From contig JAFSOR010000008.1 of the NCBI GenBank assembly GCA_017446885.1, positions 1-64,000 of the forward strand: a stretch of DNA of 64,000 nucleotides. The letters run 5' to 3'. The translations under genes were made by a program, and so were the position numbers. This document shows, piece by piece, positions 14,948 to 22,916 of this stretch (positions are counted from its first letter, which is position 1; each line of letters starts with the position of its first letter). The notes under the pieces were generated by a model, which was given only the letters and a program-made list of their open reading frames with translations, did not search any database and was not told the origin of the DNA. The stretch comes from Spirochaetia bacterium (GTDB lineage Bacteria > Spirochaetota > Spirochaetia > CADAEX01).

Positions 14948-16053
14948 TGCCAATCTATCTTTCTGCCCCAGGGGTAATATGCTGTGCCGGAAGCGGTCTT
15001 GGTACACTGCATGACGCTGTTCTAGAGGGGAAACCGTGGCACAAGACCGACTACACCTTAAAAACCCTTATAGACGATGCAATTGCGCAGATCAAGGATT
15101 CTGCCGAATTGGCTGTAGGGCGGTATGGCCACAGCAGGGTGGGCGTTTTTGTGGGCTCCTGCGACAATGGCACCGACTATTCTCTGCCTGCCCATAAAGA
15201 GTTCTTCGGAACAGGTTCATTCCCTGCTGACTACTCATTCGCATACCAGAAGGCTGATTTCCCTGCCGTATATATCCAGAAAAGACTTGGCCTTTCAGGC
15301 TTTGCCGCCACCTGTGCCACCGCCTGCGCCTCCAGTGCCAGCGCCTTGATTAAAGCAAGCCAGCTTATATCAGCAGGTTTCTGCGATGCAGCTGTTGTGG
15401 GCGGCGTGGATATAGCTTCGGCTATGGTGATGGCCGGATTCGGTGCACTGGAGGCAGTTTCTCCAGGTCTTGCTAATCCTTTCAGCAAAAACCGGGACGG
15501 CATAACCTTGGGCGATGGGGCTGCCTTCTTTGTCATATCCAAGGACAAGTTGTGGAAATCGGGCATACAGCTTTTAGGCTGGGGCGAAAGTTCCGATGCC
15601 CACCATATTACCGCCCCCGAGGCCAGCGGAGCACAGGCGGCTGTTGCAATAAAGAAAGCCTTGGACCGGGCAGGTTTAAAGCCTTCTGATATCGGTTACA
15701 TCAATCTTCACGGCACTGGAACCAAGCTTAACGATCTTATGGAAAGCCGCGCTGTAACCAAAAACTTTGGTCTTGATATGCCGCCGGTAAGTTCCACAAA
15801 GCCGGTCACAGGACATACGCTGGGGGCAGCTGGGGCTCTTGAGCTAGCAATCTGCTATTCCTTAATCACCGCAAATGACGGCAAGCTGCCCCCTATGCGC
15901 TGGGATGGCCAGGCCGACGAGGAGCTTGAAATGCTTAACTTTGTAGAAAAAGATAAAATATACAACCGCATCAGAATCTGTATGAGCAACACTTTCGGTT
16001 TCGGCGGCTGCAATGTCAGTCTGATAATTGGAGAAAAGGATGATACCGATTGA
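14947..16053 (+). CDS. apeO: 3-oxoacyl-ACP synthase of the aryl-polyene cluster
   Basis: A 368-residue FabF-type ketosynthase with the complete Cys-His-His set: nucleophile Cys in TACASSASAL, His in LHGTGTKLND and His in KPVTGHTLGAAGA. In described systems ApeO pairs with the short chain-length-factor-like ApeC. It is shorter than FabF (about 410) because of trimmed loops in the N-terminal half. It overlaps the next dehydratase by 14 bp. Confidence 0.88.
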   Translation: MPIYLSAPGVICCAGSGLGTLHDAVLEGKPWHKTDYTLKTLIDDAIAQIKDSAELAVGRYGHSRVGVFVGSCDNGTDYSLPAHKEFFGTGSFPADYSFAYQKADFPAVYIQKRLGLSGFAATCATACASSASALIKASQLISAGFCDAAVVGGVDIASAMVMAGFGALEAVSPGLANPFSKNRDGITLGDGAAFFVISKDKLWKSGIQLLGWGESSDAHHITAPEASGAQAAVAIKKALDRAGLKPSDIGYINLHGTGTKLNDLMESRAVTKNFGLDMPPVSSTKPVTGHTLGAAGALELAICYSLITANDGKLPPMRWDGQADEELEMLNFVEKDKIYNRIRICMSNTFGFGGCNVSLIIGEKDDTD

Positions 16054-16498
16054 AAAAGATGAACTTATAAACCTGCTTCCTCACAAAGGGCGGATGTTCC
16101 TTCTGGACCGGGCGGTAGATGTGGATTATGAGAATTATTCCATCAAGACCCAGGTTGATGTGACCGAGAATTCCATGTTCTATGATAAGAGCCTGGGGGG
16201 GATTCCATCTTATATAACTTTTGAATATATGGCCCAGAGCATATCGGCTCTTTCAGGCTTTGCCAACCGGCGCAAGGGGCTGCCTCCTAAAGTGGGGGTG
16301 ATTCTGAGTGTCTCTGATTTCAAGACTTTTGTCCCTGTCCTTAAAGCTGGAACAACCGTCACAATAGCAGACTACCATCAGGATGTGGTGGACCGGGTGT
16401 TCTCTTTCGACTGCAAAGCCTATGTCGGAGATACCCTTGTTTCATCCGGCAAGCTGACTGTTATGGACATTGATGACTTGAGTGAATTAGGTATATGA
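16040..16498 (+). CDS. apeP: Hot-dog 3-hydroxyacyl-ACP dehydratase of the aryl-polyene cluster
   Basis: A 152-residue FabZ/FabA-like single hot-dog protein (LLPHKGRMFLLDRAVDV near the N-terminus, FEYMAQSISALSGF in the central helix). Dehydratases of this type act with ApeI to make the conjugated double bonds. I chose the ATG at 16040 because GGAGAAAAGG lies directly upstream and the protein then begins MIPIEKDELINLLPHKG; a TTG at 16028 is possible but lies before that ribosome site. A catalytic His is visible only in the PHKGRM position, so activity may depend on pairing. Confidence 0.82.
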   Translation: MIPIEKDELINLLPHKGRMFLLDRAVDVDYENYSIKTQVDVTENSMFYDKSLGGIPSYITFEYMAQSISALSGFANRRKGLPPKVGVILSVSDFKTFVPVLKAGTTVTIADYHQDVVDRVFSFDCKAYVGDTLVSSGKLTVMDIDDLSELGI

Positions 16499-16515
16499 TG
16501 AAAAATGGAGCAGCT

Positions 16516-17241
16516 ATGGATAAAAAGAAAGTGCTTATCACCGGGGCGGGCCGTGGTATAGGCCGGGCAATTGCCCTAGCCTGCGCAAAAGCAGGATACG
16601 AGGTTATAGCTCATTACAATAAAAGCAGCAAGCCGGCAGCAGAGCTTAAGGCCGAGATTGAATCAGGCGGCGGTGCTTGCCAGCTTATCCAGTTCGATAT
16701 CTCTGACCGGGCCGACTGCCGCAAGAAACTTGAGGCACTGTGGGAAGAACAGGGGCCGCTGTGGGGCATTGTGTGCAATGCAGGAATCTGCTCCGACAAC
16801 ACATTTGTAGCCCTTTCTGACGCACAGTGGGATTCTGTAATCAACACCAACCTGAATGGTTTTTACAATGTGCTTTCTCCTCTTGTAATGCCTATGTGCC
16901 GCAAGAAGAAGGGACGTATAGTTACAATAGCATCTGCCTCTGGCATCATAGGAAACCGCGGCCAGGTCAATTACAGCGCCTCCAAAGCAGGAATCATAGG
17001 TGCCACCAAGGCCCTTGCCACCGAGCTTGCCAGCCGTTCAATAACTGTCAACTGTGTAGCTCCTGGAGTAATCGAGACAGATATGATAGGCGAGGTTCCC
17101 GCCGATAAGGTTCTGCCCGCCATTCCTATGGGAAGATTCGGAAAACCCGAGGAGGTTGCTCCTGTCGTAGTATTCCTCCTTTCCGAAGAGGCCTCTTATA
17201 TAACACGGCAGGTTATATCTGTAAACGGCGGTCTATTATGA
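16516..17241 (+). CDS. apeQ: 3-oxoacyl-ACP reductase (SDR family)
   Basis: A 241-residue FabG-type short-chain dehydrogenase. The NADP-binding TGAGRGIGRAI, the NAG motif (CNAGIC), the catalytic Ser-Tyr-Lys set (ASGIIG, YSASK) and the C-terminal GGLL ending are all present. It reduces the beta-keto group after each condensation. The ATG at 16516 has a GGAG 5 nt upstream and gives the normal family start; an upstream ATG at 16495 overlaps the preceding stop. Confidence 0.9.
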   Translation: MDKKKVLITGAGRGIGRAIALACAKAGYEVIAHYNKSSKPAAELKAEIESGGGACQLIQFDISDRADCRKKLEALWEEQGPLWGIVCNAGICSDNTFVALSDAQWDSVINTNLNGFYNVLSPLVMPMCRKKKGRIVTIASASGIIGNRGQVNYSASKAGIIGATKALATELASRSITVNCVAPGVIETDMIGEVPADKVLPAIPMGRFGKPEEVAPVVVFLLSEEASYITRQVISVNGGLL

Positions 17242-18461
17242 ACAGAAGAGTTGTGGTAACTGGCGGAAGCATAATCTCTGCCCTGGGAAATGAATGGGAC
17301 GAAATATTTGCAAGCCTTAAGCAGAAGAAAAACAAAATAAAGTACATGCCTGAATGGGAAAAGTACCAGGGGATGAACACCCGTCTGGCCTGCCCTGTGG
17401 ATTTTAAGGCACCCGACTTTCCACGCAAGAAGACACGGGGAATGGGCCGCATTGCCCTTATGGCTGTGACCAGTGCAGACAACGCCCTTAAGGATGCAGG
17501 GCTTTACGAAAGCCCAGAGCTTAAAGCAGGGCGGTGTGGAGTCTCATACGGATCCTCTGCCGGCAGCATCGATTCGCTCCTTGATTTCTACTCCATGCTT
17601 ATAACCAATACAGCAAATAAAATAAGCGCCACCACCTACATAAAGATGATGCCCCAGACCTGTGCCGCCAACATAAGCGTCTTCTACGGCCTTACCGGGC
17701 GCCTTATAACCACCAACACAGCCTGTACATCGGGCAGCATGTCCATAGGATATGCATTTGAGAATGTAAGAAACGGGTATCAGGATATTATGCTGGCCGG
17801 GGGTGCTGAGGAACTTTCTCCTGCCGATTCGGCTGTGTTTGATGTGCTCTTTGCTGCCAGCGGTCTGAACGACAAGCCGGAGCTGACACCAAAGGCCTAC
17901 GATAAAAACAGGGACGGCCTGGTTATAGGCGAGGGTTCGGGAACTATTATTCTTGAGGAATACGAGCATGCTGTGGCAAGGGGTGCAAAGATATATGCCG
18001 AAATGGTGGGATTTGGGACAAACACCGACGGAACCCACATAACCCAGCCCAACAAAGCCACAATGCGGAAGGCTATGGAACTGGCTCTGGAAAGTGCAGG
18101 CCTTGCCCCTGACAAGATAGGCTATGTCAACACCCACGGTACAGCTACCCTGGCCGGCGATGTGGCAGAGAGCCATGCGACCTACGAGGTGTTCGGGGGC
18201 AAGGTGCCGGTAAGCACAATCAAAAACTATATAGGGCACACCCTTGGCGCCTGCGGTGTCATCGAGGCGTGGACTGCAATCAATATGATGCGGGAGGGCT
18301 GGTTTGCTCCCAACATCAACCTGACCGAGGTTGACCCTGCCTGTGCTCCGCTTGATTACATAGTTGGCGACGGCCGGGAGACCAAGGTGGATTACATTAT
18401 GTCAAACAACTTCGCTTTCGGAGGAATAAACACATCCCTTATTTTCAAGAGGTTCAAATGA
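17238..18461 (+). CDS. apeR: 3-oxoacyl-ACP synthase II-type ketosynthase of the aryl-polyene cluster
   Basis: A 407-residue FabF homologue of full length with Cys in TACTSGSMS, His in NTHGTATLAGD and His in YIGHTLGACG. It probably performs the first condensation or an alternative elongation step. It overlaps both the ketoreductase and the methyltransferase by 4 bp. All catalytic residues are intact. Confidence 0.9.
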   Translation: MNRRVVVTGGSIISALGNEWDEIFASLKQKKNKIKYMPEWEKYQGMNTRLACPVDFKAPDFPRKKTRGMGRIALMAVTSADNALKDAGLYESPELKAGRCGVSYGSSAGSIDSLLDFYSMLITNTANKISATTYIKMMPQTCAANISVFYGLTGRLITTNTACTSGSMSIGYAFENVRNGYQDIMLAGGAEELSPADSAVFDVLFAASGLNDKPELTPKAYDKNRDGLVIGEGSGTIILEEYEHAVARGAKIYAEMVGFGTNTDGTHITQPNKATMRKAMELALESAGLAPDKIGYVNTHGTATLAGDVAESHATYEVFGGKVPVSTIKNYIGHTLGACGVIEAWTAINMMREGWFAPNINLTEVDPACAPLDYIVGDGRETKVDYIMSNNFAFGGINTSLIFKRFK

Positions 18462-19540
18462 CAGATTACTATTCAGACAGGATGCGGGCCATAGATGCCA
18501 AGACAAAGGCTCAGGAGATTGCATTTGCACCCCTGGCTTTTCAGACAGTACTTGCATTGCGGAACCTGGGGATGCTACGTAGCATATCAGATGCCGGGGA
18601 TGCCGGCCTTGCTGCCGAAGAAGTTGCCGAAAAAGCCGGAGTCAGCCTTTACGGTGCGAAAGTGCTTTTAGAGTTTGCCCTTGGGATGGGTGTCGTAAAG
18701 CTTGTTCCTGAAATCAAAGAGGAGCGGTATGTTCTTTCCAAGACAGGCTGGTTCCTCCTTGAGGATGATATGACCCGGGTAAACATGGATTTTGTGAACG
18801 ACATCTGCTATCAAGGGGCTTTTAAGCTGACAGAATCGATAAAAAGCGGAAAACCCGAGGGGCTTTCTGTATTCGGAAAATGGACCACAGTTTACGAGGC
18901 TCTTTCCACACTGCCTGCGCAGGCTAAAAAAAGCTGGTTCGCATTTGACCACTTCTACTCCGACATCGCTTTCCCCGAAGCTCTGCCAATAGTATTTAAG
19001 GATAAACCTAAAAAAATTATGGACATCGGAGGCAACACCGCAAAGTGGAGCATATGCTGCTGCAAATATGACCCCGATGTCAAAGTTACTATAGTGGACC
19101 TGCCGGGGCAGACAGCCGTTGCCCGCACCAATGCAGCTGCGGCCGGCTTTGCAGACCGTATCGACACCTGCGAGGGAAATATACTGGCCGATTCCACTGT
19201 GCTGCCTGCCGGCTACGATGCTGTATGGATGAGCCAGTTCCTTGACTGCTTCTCGCTTAAGCAGATTACCAAGATTATAAAAAAAGTAGTATCGGCCGCC
19301 AGCGAAAACACTAAAATTTTAGTATTGGAGCCGCTTTGGGACTGCCAGAAGTTCCAAGCTTCCTCATATTCGCTTCAGGCCACTTCCATATACTTTACCT
19401 GTATTGCCAACGGCAACAGCAAGATGTACCGTTACCAGGAGCTGGTGGATGCAATCGAGTCCGGCGGTGCCAAGCTGGAGACAGCCCACCACAACTTAGG
19501 CTCAAACAGCTATTCGCTCCTGCAGTTCAGGAAAATCTGA
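18458..19540 (+). CDS. apeA: SAM-dependent methyltransferase of the aryl-polyene cluster
   Basis: A 360-residue methyltransferase of the plant-COMT/UbiE-like type. It has an N-terminal winged-helix dimerisation region (about 20-110) and a SAM-binding glycine motif IMDIGGNTAKW near 190, followed by TIVDLPGQ. In aryl-polyene pathways a methyltransferase decorates the aromatic head group. The stop overlaps the next ATG by 1 bp. Whether the methyl goes to carbon or oxygen cannot be read from the sequence. Confidence 0.78.
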   Translation: MTDYYSDRMRAIDAKTKAQEIAFAPLAFQTVLALRNLGMLRSISDAGDAGLAAEEVAEKAGVSLYGAKVLLEFALGMGVVKLVPEIKEERYVLSKTGWFLLEDDMTRVNMDFVNDICYQGAFKLTESIKSGKPEGLSVFGKWTTVYEALSTLPAQAKKSWFAFDHFYSDIAFPEALPIVFKDKPKKIMDIGGNTAKWSICCCKYDPDVKVTIVDLPGQTAVARTNAAAAGFADRIDTCEGNILADSTVLPAGYDAVWMSQFLDCFSLKQITKIIKKVVSAASENTKILVLEPLWDCQKFQASSYSLQATSIYFTCIANGNSKMYRYQELVDAIESGGAKLETAHHNLGSNSYSLLQFRKI

Positions 19541-20124
19541 TGGAGCTTTACATTAACCGCAGCGCATACTGGGCACCGCCCTATGCAACACCCGATTCCG
19601 CTCCGGAGCTTACGTATGTATCCCCGCTTCTAAAGCGGCGTCTGAGCCAGCTTACCAGAATGACAATAGAGGTGGTGCACAGAGTGCTGGATGCAGCACC
19701 GGATTCGCCGCTTGTCTTTGTCTCCTCCTGTGGAGAATCGGCCCGGCAGCTGCAGGTTGACCGCATGCTTATCGAGGATGGCCAGATACTGCCTGCGCCG
19801 TTCTCGCTGTCTGTATTCAACGCCTCTCCAGCCATGGCTACCATAGCTCTGGGAATGAAAGGGGGGTACACTGCACTATATCCGGCTGGCAACCTTTTGG
19901 CCGAAGCTTTTGCCTACGGAGCTGCCCCTATCTTGGCTGGAGAGACAGAATCGGTGATTCTGGTGGTAGGCGACCAGAAGCTGCCCGATGAATATAAGGC
20001 AGTTGCTTCATCAGAAGACGATATATCGCCCTATGCCGCCGCCTTTGTACTTTCTTCTAAAAAGCAGGCAGGCAGCGTACCGGTTCATTCTTATAAAGGC
20101 CTTGAGGAGCTGATGCATGTCTAA
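19540..20124 (+). CDS. apeC: Truncated ketosynthase-like protein, probable chain length factor
   Basis: A 194-residue protein resembling only the N-terminal half of a ketosynthase (Ketoacyl-synt_2 type). The region that should hold the nucleophile reads FNASPAMATIAL, with no cysteine, and the two histidine motifs are absent, so it cannot condense by itself. Such short non-catalytic partners (ApeC) are reported to form a heterodimer with ApeO and set polyene length. The ATG at 19540 overlaps the methyltransferase stop; the longer upstream open frame is a shadow. Confidence 0.75.
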   Translation: MELYINRSAYWAPPYATPDSAPELTYVSPLLKRRLSQLTRMTIEVVHRVLDAAPDSPLVFVSSCGESARQLQVDRMLIEDGQILPAPFSLSVFNASPAMATIALGMKGGYTALYPAGNLLAEAFAYGAAPILAGETESVILVVGDQKLPDEYKAVASSEDDISPYAAAFVLSSKKQAGSVPVHSYKGLEELMHV

Positions 20125-20884
20125 GCTTGTCCTGTGGTACCGCATATTTGTAAAGCTATTCCTCTTCTTTGTGTTCGGACTGGGCAGCATTATACTTATC
20201 ACTGTTGTGTTTCCCACAATCCGCATTTTATCGTCATCTAATTTGGCCTTTAAACAGAAGGCCCGCAAGGCAATGTGCAATACCCAGAAATTCTTTGTAG
20301 GGCTTGGAACTCTTCTGGGAGGCTTTGAGCTCAAGGTTGATGACAGGGAATATCTAAGCCATCTTTCGGGCAAAATCGTGGTGGCAAACCATCCGTCGCT
20401 TTTGGATGTGGTTATGCTGCTCTCCATCATCCCTAATGCAGACTGCATAATCAAGGCATCGCTGGGACACCATAACATTGTAAGCAACATAGTGAATACG
20501 CTGTATATCTCCAATTCCCTGGATTTCGAGCATCTTACAAAGGAGTGCACAAAGTCGCTTCAGGCTGGCAACTGCCTTATCATATTCCCAGAGGGAAGCC
20601 GCACAAAAGCCGATGGTGTGCATCACTTCCAGCGGGGGGCTGCCCACATGGCACTATATTCGGGCTGCAACCTGGTTCCGGTGGCTATAGGCGGAACCGA
20701 CAAGTATGGCCTTAGGAAGCATGACCCCATGTTCTCCTACAATCCCAAGGAGAAATTCATCTACACAATTACAACACTTCCCGAGATTAATCCTAAAGAT
20801 TATGCAGATATCCCGGTTCCTGCCGCAGCAAGAAGAATCACCGAAAAGATTAAAACCGATATCGAAGAAGTGTTAAATCGTTGA
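20117..20884 (+). CDS. apeD: PlsC-type 1-acylglycerol-3-phosphate acyltransferase of the aryl-polyene cluster
   Basis: A 255-residue acyltransferase with an N-terminal membrane helix (about 8-40), HX4D in ANHPSLLD, and the acceptor motif FPEGSRTKADG. It is the last cluster gene. It likely acylates a glycerol- or sugar-linked intermediate. Its stop codon lies inside the -35 hexamer of the infA promoter. In this strain it could also serve general phospholipid synthesis; position favours the pigment role. Confidence 0.82.
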   Translation: MSKLVLWYRIFVKLFLFFVFGLGSIILITVVFPTIRILSSSNLAFKQKARKAMCNTQKFFVGLGTLLGGFELKVDDREYLSHLSGKIVVANHPSLLDVVMLLSIIPNADCIIKASLGHHNIVSNIVNTLYISNSLDFEHLTKECTKSLQAGNCLIIFPEGSRTKADGVHHFQRGAAHMALYSGCNLVPVAIGGTDKYGLRKHDPMFSYNPKEKFIYTITTLPEINPKDYADIPVPAAARRITEKIKTDIEEVLNR

Positions 20885-20909
20885 CAAAGAAAAACATTCT
20901 TAATATAAA
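20881..20909 (+). promoter_or_regulatory. Strong predicted sigma-70 promoter of infA
   Basis: TTGACA (20881-20886), 17 nt, TATAAA (20904-20909). The -35 hexamer overlaps the stop codon of the preceding acyltransferase. This is one of the best promoters in the window. Confidence 0.7.
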
Positions 20910-20939
20910 TACAAATATCACATACAAAGGGGAAAACAT

Positions 20940-21158
20940 TTGGCAAAGGAAGAAGCGATAGAGATAGAAGGCATTGTCAAAGAGGCGCTGCCGAACACCA
21001 TGTTCAAGGTGGAACTTAAGAATGGACACATTATTCTGGCACATCTGTCAGGAAAGATGAGAAAGTTCTATATACGTATTGTTCCAGGCGACAAGGTAAG
21101 AATAGCTCTTTCCCCATACGACCTGACCAGAGGAAGAATTATCTTCCGGGAAAAATAA
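20940..21158 (+). CDS. infA: Translation initiation factor IF-1
   Basis: A 72-residue IF-1 of standard length with the OB-fold pattern ([27 protein letters not shown]). It binds the ribosomal A site during initiation. The start codon is TTG at 20940, preceded by AAGGGG with about 7 nt spacing; no ATG gives the right N-terminus. The gene stands alone with its own promoter, outside a ribosomal-protein operon. Confidence 0.95.
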   Translation: MAKEEAIEIEGIVKEALPNTMFKVELKNGHIILAHLSGKMRKFYIRIVPGDKVRIALSPYDLTRGRIIFREK

Positions 21159-21590
21159 TCATTTTTTGATTGCAACCCACACAGCACCAGAGCCTCCTTC
21201 TGCAGCCCCTGGAACTCCATGCTTTCCAGCTATGGGAGAATGCTCTATAAAATACATAACCTCTTTTTTAAGCACTGGTTCTTCTTTGGAATGAATTCCT
21301 TTACCATGAATTATAAGTACTTTCTTAAGACCCTTTTTGTGTGCTTTTATAAAAAAATTGTGCAGCTGTGTCTGGGCTTCATCTGCTGTTAGTCCAAGAA
21401 GGTCAATGACAGCTTCTACAGGCAGTTTATCATAATTGACCGGGCGTTTTGGTTGTGACGGAGATTCTTTTTCCTTTTTTATCTGTGCTTCCACCTTCTT
21501 GGCATCAGGCGACTTTTCCCACTGTGCTAAGATATCGGCAAAGCTTTTTTTCTTAGGATCTGTAGTCTGCATTTTCTTTGACATATGCAT
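21159..21590 (-). CDS. Smr-domain (MutS2 C-terminal-like) DNA/RNA-binding protein
   Basis: A 143-residue stand-alone Smr protein. A charged N-terminal arm (about 1-60) is followed by the Smr domain with VIDLLGLTADEA (usual LDLHG) and the HGKGIHSKEEP loop, and it ends with GSGAVWVAIKK. Smr domains act as nicking nucleases or RNA-binding modules; the exact role of short bacterial forms is uncertain. The start overlaps argJ by about 38 bp; ATGs at 21590, 21584 and 21572 are all possible. It abuts infA tail to tail. Confidence 0.78.
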   Translation of the reverse strand: MHMSKKMQTTDPKKKSFADILAQWEKSPDAKKVEAQIKKEKESPSQPKRPVNYDKLPVEAVIDLLGLTADEAQTQLHNFFIKAHKKGLKKVLIIHGKGIHSKEEPVLKKEVMYFIEHSPIAGKHGVPGAAEGGSGAVWVAIKK

Positions 21591-22836
21591 AGGAAAGATC
21601 TGTCCCCTTGACCACGGCAGAGCCCTTGCCTTTTTCAGACAGCCTGTAGAACACATCTACTGTAAGGTTGTGCTCTGGATAAGTTTTGTGGTCAGAATCA
21701 AAGGAGCGGTCTTTCATATATTTAGACAGCTTGTTCTCCTTTCTCCTGTCGATGCAGAAAGAGCCTTTGTCAAACACAAGCTCTTTGCCAAGCCATATGC
21801 TCATCTGATCCTTTTCGAAAGGAAGGCTGTTTATCCCCATGAAGTCGCCCACACAGGAGACCAGCCTGCCCACGTTGGGGTCGTTGCCGAACACTGCGGT
21901 GGTGACCAGAGGTGAATTGATAACAGCCTTGCCCACAGCCTTTGCCACCTCATCGTTCTGGGCTCCTGTCACCTCTACCTTAATCACATGGCCAGAGCCC
22001 TCGGCATTGCGGACAATATCTTCGGCAAGCTCGGTACACAGTTTAAGAAGTGCGGCTTCGAACTCTTTCTCTTCCACCGCCGGCTTACAGCCAGAACTCA
22101 AGAGCAGCACTGTATCGCTGGTGCTCTGGTCGCTGTCCACCGAAATGCAGTTGTATGTCTGGTCTGCAACCCGCTTAAGGCACTTCTGCAAAAAGCTTTT
22201 GCTCATGGAAATATCGGTAAGGATATAAGAAAGCATGGTGGCCATGTTGGGCTCTATCATGCCGGCCCCTTTTGCCACTGCCACAATGCGCCCTTTGCCC
22301 ACCTTTATGGAGCGGAGCTTGGGGAATGCATCGGTGGTCATAATACCTTTGGCCAGCTTGACCCCAGTGCCCCCCTCAAGGCCTGCGACCAAGGCTGGGA
22401 TAGTGGCTTTCATGGCCTTTATAGGAAGCCGCCATCCGATTATGCCGGTGGAACAGGGAAAGTATTCCTCTGCCTTGCCTCCTGCTTTTTTTGCAAGAGT
22501 TTCCAGCAGGCTTGTGGAATCTTCGATTCCGCTTTTCATGCATACATTTGCAATTTTATTGTTTATAAGGATGCCCCGTATCTGTTTTTCCTTAAGCCGC
22601 TGCCTGCCTATTATGACAGGAGAGCCTGGGCATTTGTTGCTGGTGAAGATTCCGGCAAACTTGGTTGTGGGTTTATCCAGCATTATAAGCGACATGTTCA
22701 TAGAAAGTGGATTTATAAGCTTTCTTTCTTCTGGGAAGAACGATAGAGGAAGGACTGCGGTCTTAAAGCCTTCCGGAAGCTGGCCCCGCTTTTCCAGGGC
22801 AGCTATATATGCATCGTAGGATTCATATTTTTCCAT
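21553..22836 (-). CDS. argJ: Glutamate N-acetyltransferase / ornithine acetyltransferase
   Basis: A 427-residue ArgJ that transfers acetyl from N-acetylornithine to glutamate, recycling the acetyl group in arginine synthesis. The self-cleavage site is visible as GIMTTDAFPK, where the second Thr becomes the new N-terminal nucleophile, with the oxyanion-type CSTGIIG upstream and KGAGMIEPNMATML after. No other arg genes lie here. The start has no Shine-Dalgarno, and a -10-like TAGATT lies 6 nt before the ATG. Confidence 0.93.
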   Translation of the reverse strand: MEKYESYDAYIAALEKRGQLPEGFKTAVLPLSFFPEERKLINPLSMNMSLIMLDKPTTKFAGIFTSNKCPGSPVIIGRQRLKEKQIRGILINNKIANVCMKSGIEDSTSLLETLAKKAGGKAEEYFPCSTGIIGWRLPIKAMKATIPALVAGLEGGTGVKLAKGIMTTDAFPKLRSIKVGKGRIVAVAKGAGMIEPNMATMLSYILTDISMSKSFLQKCLKRVADQTYNCISVDSDQSTSDTVLLLSSGCKPAVEEKEFEAALLKLCTELAEDIVRNAEGSGHVIKVEVTGAQNDEVAKAVGKAVINSPLVTTAVFGNDPNVGRLVSCVGDFMGINSLPFEKDQMSIWLGKELVFDKGSFCIDRRKENKLSKYMKDRSFDSDHKTYPEHNLTVDVFYRLSEKGKGSAVVKGTDLSYAYVKENADYRS

Positions 22837-22842
22837 ATCAAT

Positions 22843-22871
22843 AATCTACAGAAATTATAAACATTTTGCAA
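22843..22871 (-). promoter_or_regulatory. Predicted leaderless promoter of argJ
   Basis: On the minus strand TTGCAA (22871-22866), 17 nt, TAGATT (22848-22843), then 6 nt to the argJ ATG. The -35 hexamer is palindromic and is also in register with a plus-strand -10 (see the sensor kinase promoter). Confidence 0.5.
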
Positions 22872-22893
22872 TTATTAAAATATATGTTATACT
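22866..22893 (+). promoter_or_regulatory. Predicted promoter of the sensor kinase operon, sharing its -35 with argJ
   Basis: TTGCAA (22866-22871), 16 nt, TATACT (22888-22893). The same six bases serve as -35 for argJ on the other strand, so the two promoters should exclude each other. Confidence 0.5.
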
Positions 22894-22916
22894 GAAAAGT
22901 TGGAGAGGATATTGTG

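Noticed and set aside
16028..16039. TTG start for the hot-dog dehydratase at 16028
   Set aside because: It would include the ribosome site GGAGAAAAGG in the coding region; ATG at 16040 fits better.
21160..21180. Hairpin AATCA-TTTTT-TGATT between infA and the Smr gene as terminator
   Set aside because: The stem is five A/T-rich pairs and too weak; it also runs into the Smr stop codon.
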